Shown here: piece after piece, positions 14,715 through 26,043 of the stretch | Layout: every line of letters starts with the position of its first letter | Position numbering within the stretch: position 1 is the stretch's first letter | Source of the DNA: Adineta ricciae | Lineage: Eukaryota > Rotifera > Eurotatoria > Adinetida > Adinetidae | Assembly: GCA_905250025.1 (NCBI GenBank) | Contig: CAJNOJ010000015.1 | Coordinates: 124,001-188,000 of the forward strand | Direction: 5' to 3' | Length of the DNA stretch: 64,000 nt | Notes under the pieces: generated by a model | What the model was told of the DNA's origin: nothing | The model's database searches: none | The model's input: the letters and a program-made list of their open reading frames with translations, nothing else | Made by a program: the position numbers and the translations under genes

Positions 14715-17700
14715 TCATTCAATATTACTCGAAATAATAAAAAATGCATTACGTAAAACACTCGATGGAAAACATGTTTCAAGTAGATCACGTGTTAAGT
14801 ATGGACATTGATTAACAAATTGTTCCAAAAGGATGTATGTTGCTTCACGATGGATGACATCATTCGGTAGACCATTGGAATTATTCGATGCGGAATTCGT
14901 GTTCGTATTTGAATATTTGTTATTTTGACTGCTGTCCACATCGATCAACCGAAGTAAACTTGATGATGCTAAAGCAAGAAACTCTTTGCAACGATCTTCG
15001 ATATGCCGTTGACCATGCTCGAAAAAGAAGGTTGTTATTAATGTATTTATTGCACGTACTAAACAATGACAGTTGTTCGCGTGAGCGTCCAGAGCGGCAA
15101 TGTATTTTGTCGATTCTAGTCTTGCTAAACGTGGCAAAGCAACAGCGATATAAACCATGATTAAACATGAAAGGATGTATTCTTCAGATTCGTGATTTGC
15201 TGATGTCGGCTCGGAATTATTTGTATTGTTGTTTAACGAGTTCTTTTGATTGATTAACGCTTGGCATAAGGTCGAATCGATCATGGTTGATGTTCCGGTA
15301 GATGAGATCATTTCGTTGATGAGTAAATGATGTTGCGGATCGTTGGAAAATGTCGTTGTTTTGTATTGCGCATAGAAATGTTCTAATGTAATCATTAGAA
15401 ACGGCATGCGTTTATGTAGAACATCTTGAAGAGCTTCTTCAACGAGATTTTTCAATTGTAAGAGAACTCCAATGAGTATGACACGTTGTAAGAGTAAGTC
15501 AACATGTTCAAGTTGTTTTAAATAAAGCTTCATTTGTGCTGGCTTGTCAAAATTGATACGAAGATTATTGAGAAGATCACGTTGACTATGTGTCAGTTTA
15601 CGAATTTCATTAATTTGTTGAACACAACGATAGAGAATCATTTCGCAAAGATATTTACATCCATCTAAACAAACATTGACAATAAGATTTCTAGCAAAAA
15701 CTGTGACTGTAACTTACATGGTTTAATCAGCTCTACTAAAGCTCGTAGTTCATTGAATGACGCATATTCTTCGGGATCGAAGGGTAATGTTAAATCTTGC
15801 TGGTGAATACTAACAAACGATCGTCGTAAAGGCGAATAGACAATAGTACCCATCGTTATACGTTTAATAAGAACTTCGAGAAACCAATGTGTATAGAGTG
15901 AGGTGATGGTTTCATTTCCAGCACTATCCAATGGTTGACTTTGTTGCAAGAGAACTTCATTGAAGATTCGTGTTGTATCAATTTGACAGTGAGATTCTAC
16001 TAAAGTTAAAATATCCATGTAGGATTCAACTGACGATAATAATTCTGATGGTTTGGCTATTTCCATCGCTGGCGGACGATAGTTAACCATTTCAGATAAG
16101 GATTTGTTGAAACGATTTTCTAAATGGGAGATTAGATATTCATTGGGTAAAAATTTGTGTTCCCATATGGTGATTTGTTTGCGATAGGAGATCGAAAAGC
16201 ATAATTCGTTTAGTACCATCATTAGTTTATCGGTTTTGGTCATATCACGACGATTTGATCGACGCGATTCATCACCTGGTAAGGAGATTTTCGCTGGTAC
16301 ACCATTGGAACCATTTGTGGCGTCATGTTTCGAAGATGAGCCATGTTTTTTGGATGATTGTTCAGTAGGCAGTTTTTTTCGTAAGCGAGAAATAACCGCA
16401 TTCTTAGGTAAAAGCTAAAAGCATCAAACAAAACAACATATTCGGATATGTAGTAAACCTTTGTTGGCGTACCTGTTCGTTCATAAGAAAATATTCGTTG
16501 GCGATCTCCGAAACTGTACTTTTGATTTGCTTGCATATCTCGTCAATGAAAGCATGAGCACTCTTCAAACTTAAATCGCCGATCTGTTGTCGTTCTTCTG
16601 GACATAACTCATGTGTTGCATTGATGAAATGTTGACAAATCAATGGAAAGGCAATTGCATAGCGTATCTGTGATGGGTAATAGATGCACGATGAAAATAA
16701 ATGATCGAATTGAGTCAAATAGAAGTAGAAGATCGAAAGATCACTCGTTTCGTACAATAAAGTTTCCAAATCGTCGACACATTTCGAATGAAAACAAACT
16801 GTATTCATGATTTGAGCGAAATGTTCATTATGCGACAAGGAGATTAATGATAATGATGATTTTTTCGTTACACTTGTATAAGCCTGCATACGAAACCAAT
16901 CTAGACGCAAGGCGCGTAGATCTGCGCTGGCCGTCGTTGACAATGTCGTAATTGTGTTATAAAAGGATGTTAATAGAATCGATTCATCCTCTGTACACGA
17001 CATATGTAAGTTTTTAATATTCGCTTGTAAGTCATTTGAATCCAAAGTTGATAAACATTCAATGTAATATTGTTTGATGACCGACGAATAGGTTGTGATC
17101 AAATGACGAAGTTCCTCTGAATAGCAAAATGTAGAGAATCATCCGAAAAAGAAAATGATATAATTACCAATATAGAACAAAAACTCGGGATAGGTTCGAT
17201 CGCTGTAATCGTCGCGTGTGGTACCTGCTTGCTTCTTGTTTGTTTCTTTCTGGAGTTTTGATGGGAAATTTTCACTATGTCGTAATAACCAGACAATCTC
17301 ATCACGTGCTAAACTTAACGCTGTAAATGCAGTTAATAGCTTCGGACCTAACAGTGCTGGTTGATCGGCAAAAATCAGAGCTAGTTCTTTCAATTGTGGT
17401 CGAATATACTTTCGTCTTTCGCGTCTATACAACGGCTGATCAGTCATGGCTCTTTTGAATGTTTCGTTCAAAAGTTCGGTTAATTTCAATTGTCGATAGG
17501 ATTTGTAAATATCCAAATTTTGATGTAAATATTGATGTGTCAACAACAGTTCGTCACGGTAGAGAACATGAACGAAACTATTCGATAAGGCTTTCTCGAA
17601 TAACTGCATACATTTGGAGTTAGTTACCAACTGCTGCGGACAGACAATCATTGTATAAACAATCCAACGTTCAATTGTTTCTTGTGAGAGATATTCGCAA

Positions 17701-18663
17701 GGTAAAGTTTCTGATGTATCCATCAAATGAGCTGTTTGTGGTGTAGACAATAAGCTGAGCAAAGTTTTCGCTCGCCATTCTGAAACTTTGCATGTACGAC
17801 GATCGTAGATAGGTCCTAATGATTGTATCGCGTCGCCAATTGAGCGTACATGGGGAACGAATTCATCATGTAATTTACGTAATGGTTGTTCGTAGTCGAT
17901 GATCATTTGACCAAGTCGAGGAAAATTAGCATCGCCATGTCCGTGAGTTAAATCTGTGGCTATGTTATAAAGACCAAGAACGACTTTGCGGTCATCTACC
18001 CGGGATAAAAGAATCATCAATGAGATATATGTTGAGATTAACTCTAAGTAGGATTTTGTCAAATCGTAATTCAATGCCTAAAAGAATCGAATGCGATTAT
18101 CGAAGAACTCACGCTTATCAAATACGTACGATATCGAAGTGAACTTGGCACGCATCAATCGTTGTTAACAAATCAGTAACATGGTCCTTGAAAAGAAAAG
18201 AATTGAACTTGCATTTGATACACAAGTTCGAGGCTCACTCGGAATTCTAATAGATCGACAAATGTAAAATAGTATATTGCGAGTGATTTGATAATATCTG
18301 TTTTAATCGACGTAAGTGTTTGAAATTGACTCTAGATAAGCAAATCGAAGTCAAGAGTTGTCTTACGGAGAGATAGGAGATTTACTTTATCAACAGCTGG
18401 AAATTTCTTTTGTATCTGACGAAGAACCGAGTCGAGATTTTTGTCAAGAAGAAACGATGGTTTCGATTTCGTTTCTGCACAAGCCTGAAAATTAGTAGTG
18501 TGAAATTTCAGGAGTAAATATGATACATTCACATATGTTTGTTTTCCTCTCCGCTTACCTTTTTTATATTAAATATTCTCGTTAACATTCCAATACCTCG
18601 ATCATTGAGAATCGTTAATTTCTCAGCTAGTTTTTGTTGATGAGGATTAATTTGATGAGCCAT
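14715..18663 (-). CDS. NCKAP1: NCKAP1 / HEM (Nap1) subunit of the WAVE complex, copy 1
   Basis: Core scaffold of the WAVE regulatory complex, which links Rac1 to Arp2/3-driven actin assembly at the plasma membrane. The start at 18663 gives [20 protein letters not shown], matching the family N-terminus, then [20 protein letters not shown]. Family blocks continue along the length: [157 protein letters not shown]. About eight introns of 45-60 nt. The locus is full-length (human about 1128 residues). It lies 150 bp downstream of the VPS33A stop on the same strand. Genomic length (3949 bp) is the same in both copies. Confidence 0.95.
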
Positions 18664-18813
18664 TCTCTCTCGTTTCTCTGTTTTTCACCTCTATCTAGAA
18701 TAATCAAGAAAAGTAACAGAAATGGAAATCATTCAAATCGTTAAATAGTGTATCATCAAAGAAAAGAAGAGGAAAATTAGATTTTTTTGAAAGACAATTA
18801 AATACTGTTTTAA

Positions 18814-19539
18814 TCACAGAGGTAAGATTGGCACATCGAGTAAAGATTTCATTAAACTCTTTCCATTTACGAAATGTGTTGTTGCAATAACAAAGTCATG
18901 ATTTTTATCAGCGAGAAATCGTAGTGCAGCGATTTCTCCATAAGTCACTCCGCCAACGAACACGACTAAGGTAGCTTTAGATTCGATACTTTGCTGCTGC
19001 AACTGATTTGCTGGTTTTGTCGTTTTATTCAGTGAATTCAACGAGGCGGTGGAATCATGTCGATGACGTTTTAATTCCATTGGAACTTGTTGCGTATCGA
19101 TAAATGTCGTACCAGGCAAATTATTCATTGTTTCTTGAATGTTCGTCGATGTTTGAAAAACGATTTTCTCAATTAATCGAATAGTGATCGGGGCATATTG
19201 ATAGAAAATGTACGAAACATCTTGTGGATCAGTGACATTGACTGTTTCATCACCTTGTAGTAAATTGAATTCCCGTTTCAATCGTTCGAGCGGCGTTTCG
19301 TTTGTTCGTAACGCTGATGAGCTTTTCGTTGGATCTATCAAATTTAGCAGTCCAATTTGTTCCATGGCATGAATTAACACAAGATATTGGAGACCGAATG
19401 TCTGGATAAGATCTTTTTTAATCGCATCGTAATCTTTGCGCTTTAATTGCGGACCCAGTGCATGCGTAGCAATAGAGAGGTAACGTAAGATACAGAAAAC
19501 ATCGTCTTTCCATGCAATACGTTCGTCGAGATGACGCAT
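18814..19539 (-). CDS. VPS33A: VPS33A, C-terminal third only, cut at assembly N (copy 1)
   Basis: Same gene as the complete copy at 26044-28112. Only the last 241 codons are present, from MRHLDERIAWKDDVFCILRY to the C-terminal Sec1 block ATLVVFVGGVTYGEIAALRF and LLDVPILPL. The frame is intact and stops being represented exactly where the N at 19540 begins, so this is a sequence break and not decay. It differs from copy 2 at 9 of 241 residues, all conservative or in the variable insert. Confidence 0.9.
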   Translation of the reverse strand: MRHLDERIAWKDDVFCILRYLSIATHALGPQLKRKDYDAIKKDLIQTFGLQYLVLIHAMEQIGLLNLIDPTKSSSALRTNETPLERLKREFNLLQGDETVNVTDPQDVSYIFYQYAPITIRLIEKIVFQTSTNIQETMNNLPGTTFIDTQQVPMELKRHRHDSTASLNSLNKTTKPANQLQQQSIESKATLVVFVGGVTYGEIAALRFLADKNHDFVIATTHFVNGKSLMKSLLDVPILPL

Positions 19540-19540
19540 N
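19540..19540. other. Single N at a contig junction
   Basis: The base before it lies inside the VPS33A coding sequence; the base after it is homologous to 12323, upstream of the F-box gene. The join is therefore not a continuous locus. It most likely marks a gap of unknown size written as one N. Confidence 0.85.
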
Positions 19541-19717
19541 GTGTTTTTGCCGAGATTTAATGTAATTCACTTAATGTTTTCGCGCGCCTTTTCAATCAGT
19601 GAGTTTTACAAGCAGAAACGATTAATGAGATCGACAATAGTCCAATAATAAACAAATATTTAGAATTTATTTGAAAGAGAAAAGCAAGAAGTACAAAAAA
19701 AAAAGAAAGAAATCTTT

Positions 19718-21461
19718 CTAAAGATTTGCGGGATTATTTTGAAGCCAAATGTGTAGAGCCTGTTGATGATTCCATGACGAAATCGATCGATTCAGACAAG
19801 ACAATGATTTCATAATTTCTTTCGAATCAATCTGCAACATCTGCGCATATTCGAATGTGACACTCGTCAGATGTTTCAAGTGCTCAAGAATATATTTGAT
19901 ATCATCCAGATTTTTCACTCGGATTTGTAAGTGTTTTATGTTCGGTGATATCATGGAACAGATGGTTTCCATACGTGTCATGAAGTTATCCGGTCCCCAG
20001 TAGTCTAATAGCAAGAACGAACGAAGATTCGGTGCTTGTTTGAGTAATCGTTCGATATTCGCGACAGTATCCGGTGTTTGTTTCGGAAGAAAATTGATTG
20101 ACAAGGAAAGCTTAATAAGACGTGAAAAATCGAGAGTATTCGAAAGGAAACGTAGAGATCGTTCAGGCCATTCACCGTCATTACCAAGTATGAGACTCGT
20201 CACATTACGAAATAAGAAAACATTGGAAGATGCGTTCTAAAAACACAGAATTTACGAATTGTTTTCAATCTGACATTCATTTTACCTCGTCTATCGCCAA
20301 CTTATTGACATCTTTGGTCAATTGTAATTCTAAACGTTGCACATTATCCATATCAGTTGAATTAAAACTTGCACCGACGTTTGATATAGACGATTTTTTC
20401 GAATCGATGTCATAGACGAAATTTGTTTTACAAATTGGAAGAGTATACAAGGTAATTTTTCGCGAATTAGCAATGTAATCACACATGATTGAGCATTTGA
20501 GCTTCTCCAGCCAAAATCGTGTGTGAAAAGATTGCATGAGAAGTTCCGTGTTTCTCGAACGATAGTTACTATATGTTAAAATAACAAAGAAGAATTCGAA
20601 TTTTTCGATATGAACAAGTCTTGTTTGAAGTAAATTTTCCCATTGATAACCATCGAATGAAGAATTAAATAGATTCCCATCACCGACTATTTTCAAATAA
20701 GTAAGAGAAGGTGTGAATGAAAGACATTGATTTATTTGATTGATATCAATTCGGCCATTTTCGAACGTTAAGGATGTTAATTGCTTAAATGGGGAGAAAC
20801 ACCAATTGTCCTCGCTACAATTACTATTTATTTCTTTTAAAACGAGAGTTCGTAAGCCACGATAGTTGTCAAGGACAAGACAAAATTGTTTAAATGTTAT
20901 ACTGTTAACCAGCCGAAGATACCTTAGCTTCCAATTAGTAGACCATGATATCTGATGCCATTCTTTCTCGCCGATACTCATATAGAGATTCTTCAAAGTA
21001 TGATGAATAACCACTGACGAGAGTAGTTGCGGAGTTGCTTTTTGAGAAGTATGTATCGGTGGAACACTGATCGAAAGCGATTTTACTGAAGAATTTACAA
21101 TATATTTCAGGAAACTTTTCAAATAATCATAATCAATTTCGAGTAAAGTTAACGATTCGAGTCGAGCAAACTGTTCAATGTTGTATAACGAAAGAAATAA
21201 TTCGATTTGACCACGAGTCTTATCTTCATCAGATAAGGTTAATGCAATGACATTTTCGAATGGTACAAGTCGACAGATGATCCGAAATAATGGCTTAGCG
21301 ATCGATTTGAAGTTGAAGTTGTAACGATTGTACGAATCCGTTATTAAATATAACTGTTTGCAAACATAACGAATAGAGAAAATAATCGTTTGGACATCCA
21401 AATGATCGAATATGCGATGCAAAATTTCCACAGGTAGACTATCGAACGTTGAAGTCGACAT
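19718..21461 (-). CDS. F-box / leucine-rich-repeat protein, copy 2
   Basis: Two exons, 21461-20286 and 20236-19718, with the same phase and 564-residue length as copy 1. The F-box reads FDSLPVEILHRIFDHLDVQT. Amino-acid changes relative to copy 1 fall only in exon 1 among the residues compared (for example the N-terminal ATFDN/STFDS region, and Thr/Ile, Asn/Lys and Cys/Tyr changes in the repeats). Both copies are intact, so both are probably functional alleles or paralogues. As in copy 1, a possible start upstream is excluded by the lack of an ATG. Confidence 0.85.
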
Positions 21462-21945
21462 GATCACCAAGAAAACCTTCAGTAATTATCCGAAATAAGT
21501 AATTCAAACGTGATAAAAAGAAAAATCTTACTTGTCTGGTACAACTAAACTCGGAATAGTACGTTCGATTGGCTTATACTAGTTTCCAATGTTGATCATC
21601 ATACATCTTGAAAAAGAAATATACATTGTTAAATTATGCCAAAAAAGGTTGGATTCAACGATTGATCAACTCAATGTTCTCTGGCAACGATCGTTCAGTT
21701 CCGAATAAACGGCAAATATGGTTATGTTTTGTTTTTCGATTTTAATGAAACAACAAAGAATACGTTATCAATTCGCATGACTATTTTTAATAATCTGATA
21801 TTTAAATAAGCTGTATACATATAAAAGAAAAGAAGGATAAGGCAAGGAACAGCACAACACAAATATCTAACAAATAAGGATGATTTTTATCGTACAGTTG
21901 AGCACAAAAAAAAAGAGTGAAAATTCATTCATCTGACAATCATAT
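21462..21945. other. Intergenic, homologous to 14240-14714
   Basis: Same content as the matching spacer in copy 1, with several small indels and substitutions. No gene. Confidence 0.6.
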
Positions 21946-24900
21946 TCATTCAATATTACTCGAAATAATAAAAAATGCATTACGTAAAACACTCGATGGA
22001 AAACATGTTTCAAGTAGATCACGTGTTAAGTATGGACATTGATTAACAAATTGTTCCAAAAGGATATATGTTGCTTCGCGATGGATCACATCATTCGGTA
22101 GACCATTGGAATTATTCGATGCGGAATTCGTGTTTGTATTTGAATATTTGTTATTTTGACTGCTGTCCACATCGATCAAACGAAGTAAACTTGACGATGC
22201 TAAAGCAAGAAACTCTTTGCAACGATCTTCGATATGCCGTTGGCCATGCTCGAAAAAGAAGGTTGTTATTAATGTATTTATTGCACGTACTAAACAATGA
22301 CAGTTGTTCGCGTGAGCATCCAGAGCGACAATGTATTTAGTCGATTCTAGTCTTGCTAAACGTGGCAAAGAAACAGCGATATAAACCATGATTAAACATG
22401 AAAGAATGTATTCTTCAGATTCGTGATTTGCTGATGTCGGCTCGGAATTATTTGTATTGTTGTTTAACGAGTTCTTTTGATTGATTAACGCTTGACATAA
22501 GGTCGAATCGATCATGGTTGATGTTCCGGTCGATGAGATCATTTCGTTGATGAGTAAATGATGTTGTGGATCGTTGGAAAATGTCGTTGTTTTGTATTGC
22601 GCATAGAAATGTTCTAATGTAATCATTAGAAACGGCATACGCTTATGTAGAACATCTTGAAGAGCTTCTTCAACGAGATTCTTCAATTGTAAGAGAACTC
22701 CGATGAGTATGACACGTTGTAAGAGTAAATCGACATGCTCAAGTTGTTTTAAATAAAGCTTCATTTGTGCTGGTTTGTCAAAATTGATACGGAGATTATT
22801 GAGAAGATCACGTTGACTATGTGTCAGTTTACGAATTTCATTGATTTGTTGGACACAACGATAGAGAATCATTTCGCAAAGATATTTACATCCATCTAAA
22901 CAAACATTGACAATAAGCTTTCTAGCAGATATTGTGACTCTAACTTACATGGTTTAATCAGTTCTACCAAAGCTCGTAGTTCATTGAATGACGCATATTC
23001 TTCGGGATCGAAGGGTAATGTTAAATCTTGTTGGTGAATACTAACAAACGATCGTCGTAAGGGTGAATAGACAATTGTACCCATCGTGATACGTTTAATA
23101 AGAACTTCGAGAAACCAATGTGTATAGAGTGAGGTGATGGTTTCATTTCCAGCACTATCCAATGGTTGACTTTGTTGCAAGAGAACTTCATTAAAGATTC
23201 GTGTTGTATCAATTTGACAATGAGATTCTACTAAAGTTAAAATATCCATGTAGGATTCAACTGAGGATAATAATTCTGATGGTTTGGCTATTTCCATCGC
23301 TGGCGGACGATAATTAACCATTTCAGATAAGGATTTGTTAAAACGATTTTCTAAATGGGAAATTAGATATTCATTGGGTAAAAACTTATGTTCCCATATG
23401 GTGATTTGTTTGCGATAGGAGATCGAAAAGCATAATTCGTTTAGTACCATCATTAATTTATCGGTTTTCGTCATATCACGACGATTTGATCGACGCGATT
23501 CATCACCTGGTAAGGCAATTTTTGCTGGTACACCATTGGAACCATTCGTGGCATCATGTTTCGAAGATGAACCATGTTTTTTGGATGATTGTTCAGTTGG
23601 CAGTTTTTTTCGTAAGCGAGAAATAACTGCATTCTTAGGTAAAAGCTAAAAGCATCAAACAAACAACATATTCGGATATGTACTAATCCTTTGTTGACGT
23701 ACCTGTTCGTTCATAAGAAAATATTCATTGGCGATCTCCGAAACTGTACTTTTGATTTGTTTGCATATTTCGTCGATGAAAGCATGAGCACTTTTCAAAC
23801 TTAAATCACCGATCTGTTGTCGTTCTTCCGGACATAATTCATGCGTTGCATTGATGAAATGTTGACAAATCAATGGAAAGGCAATTGCATAACGTATCTG
23901 TGATGGGTAATAGATGCACGATGAAAATAAATGATCGAATTGAGTTAAATAGAAGTAGAAGATCGAAAGATCACTCGTTTCGTACAATAAAGTTTCCAAA
24001 TCATCGACACATTTCGAATGAAAACAAACGGTATTCATGATTTGAGCGAAATGTTCATTGTGCGACAAGGAGATTAACGATAATGATGATTTTTTCGTTA
24101 CACTTGTATAAGCCTGCATACGAAACCAATCCAGACGCAAGGCGCGTAGATCTGCACTTGCCGTCGTTGACAACGTCGTAATTGTATTATAAAAAGATGT
24201 TAATAGAATCGATTCATCCTCCGTACACGACATATGTAAGTTTTTAATATTCGCTTGTAAGTCATTTGAATCCAAGGTTGATAAACATTCGATGTAATAT
24301 TGTTTGATGACCGACGAATATGTGGTAATCAAATGACGAAGTTCCTCTGAACAGCAAAATGTAGAGAATCATCCGAAAAAGAAAATATATTTATTTACCT
24401 ATATAGAACAAAAACTCAGGATAGGTCCGATCGCTATAATCGTCGCGTGTGGTACCTGCTTGTTTCTTGTTTGTTTCTTTCTGGAGTTTTGATGGAAAAT
24501 TTTCACTATGTCGTAATAACCAGACAATCTCATCACGTGCTAAACTTAATGCTGTAAATGCAGTTAATAGCTTCGGACCTAATAGTGCTGGTTGATCGGC
24601 GAAAATCAGAGCTAGTTCTTTCAATTGTGGTCGAATATACTTTCGTCTTTCGCGTCTATACAACGGTTGATCAGTCATGGCTCTTTTGAATGTTTCGTTC
24701 AACAGTTCGGTTAATTTCAATTGTCGATAGGATTTGTAAATGTCCAAATTTTGATGTAAATATTGATGTGTCAACAATAGTTCGTCACGGTAGAGTACAT
24801 GAACGAAACTATTCGATAGGGCTTTCTCGAATAATTGCATACACTTGGAGTTGGTTACCAATTGTTGCGGACAGACAATCATTGTATAAACAATCCAACG

Positions 24901-25894
24901 TTCAATCGTTTCTTGTGAGAGATATTCGCATGGTAAAGTTTCCGATGTATCCATCAAATGAGCTGTTTGTGGTGTAGATAATAAGCTGAGCAAAGTCTTC
25001 GCCCGCCATTCTGAAACTTTGCATGTACGACGATCATAGATAGGTCCTAACGATTGTATGGCGTCACCAATTGAGCGTACATGGGGAACGAATTCATCAT
25101 GTAGTTTACGTAATGGTTGTTCATAGTCAATGATCATTTGACCAAGTCGGGGAAAATTGGCATCGCCATGCCCGTGAGTTAAATCTGTAGCTATGTTATA
25201 AAGACCAAGAACGACTTTACGATCATCCACCCGGGATAAAAGAATCATCAATGAAATATATGTTGAGATTAACTCTAAGTATGATTTTGTCAAATCGTAA
25301 TTCAATGCCTAAAAAAATCGAATGCGATTATCGAAGAACTCAAGTTCATCGAATACGTACGATATCGAAGTGAACTTGGCATGCATCAATCGTTGTTAAC
25401 AAATCAGTAACATGATCCTTGAAAAGAAAAGAATTGAACTTACATTTGATGCACAAGTTCGAGACTCACTCGGAATTCTAATAGATCGACAAATGTAAAA
25501 TAGTATATTGCGAGTGATTTGATAATATCGGTTTTAATCGACGTAAGTGTTTGAAATTGACTCTACAAAAGCAAATCGAAGTCAAGAGTTGTCTTACAGA
25601 GAGATAGAAGATTTACTTTATCAACAGCTGGAAATTTCTTTTGTATCTGACGAAGAACCGAGTCGAGATTTTTGTCAAGAAGAAACGATGGTTTCGATTT
25701 CGTTTCTGCACAAGCCTGAAAAGTAATAGTATGAAATTTCCGAAGTAAATATGATACATTCACATGTGTTTCTTTTCCTCTCCGCTTACCTTTTTTATGT
25801 TAAATATTCTCGTTAACATTCCAATACCTCGATCATTGAGAATCGTTAATTTCTCAGCTAATTTTTGTTGATGAGGGTTGATTTGATGAGCCAT
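21946..25894 (-). CDS. NCKAP1: NCKAP1 / HEM (Nap1), copy 2
   Basis: Complete second copy of the WAVE-complex scaffold, starting at 25894 ([10 protein letters not shown]) and ending at the same codon context as copy 1. In the 308-residue C-terminal exon only two residues differ (ALPRL/SLPRL and YIAAL/YIVAL), although sampled nucleotides differ by about 3-6%. This points to strong purifying selection on both copies. Exon-intron structure is the same, including the short introns near 24335-24395 and 25310-25360. Confidence 0.95.
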
Positions 25895-26043
25895 TCTCTC
25901 TCTTTCTCTCTGTGTGTCACCTCTATCTAGAATAATTAAGAAAAGTAGCAGAAATGGAAATCATTCAAATCGTTAAATAGTATCATCAAAGAAAAGAAGA
26001 GAAAAATTCGATTTTTTTGAAAGACAATTAAATACTGTTTTAA

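Larger units (their letters stand above)
12323..19539. repeat. Left copy of a 7.2 kb duplicated block
   Basis: This 7217-bp stretch matches 19541-26769 (7229 bp) end to end in the same orientation. It contains an F-box/LRR gene, NCKAP1 and the 3' part of VPS33A. Three samples of 90-120 bases differed at about 3-6%, mostly synonymously, with small indels in non-coding DNA. The copy ends exactly at the N at 19540, inside the VPS33A coding sequence. Its left limit (12323) continues seamlessly into the alpha-tubulin upstream region. Confidence 0.95.
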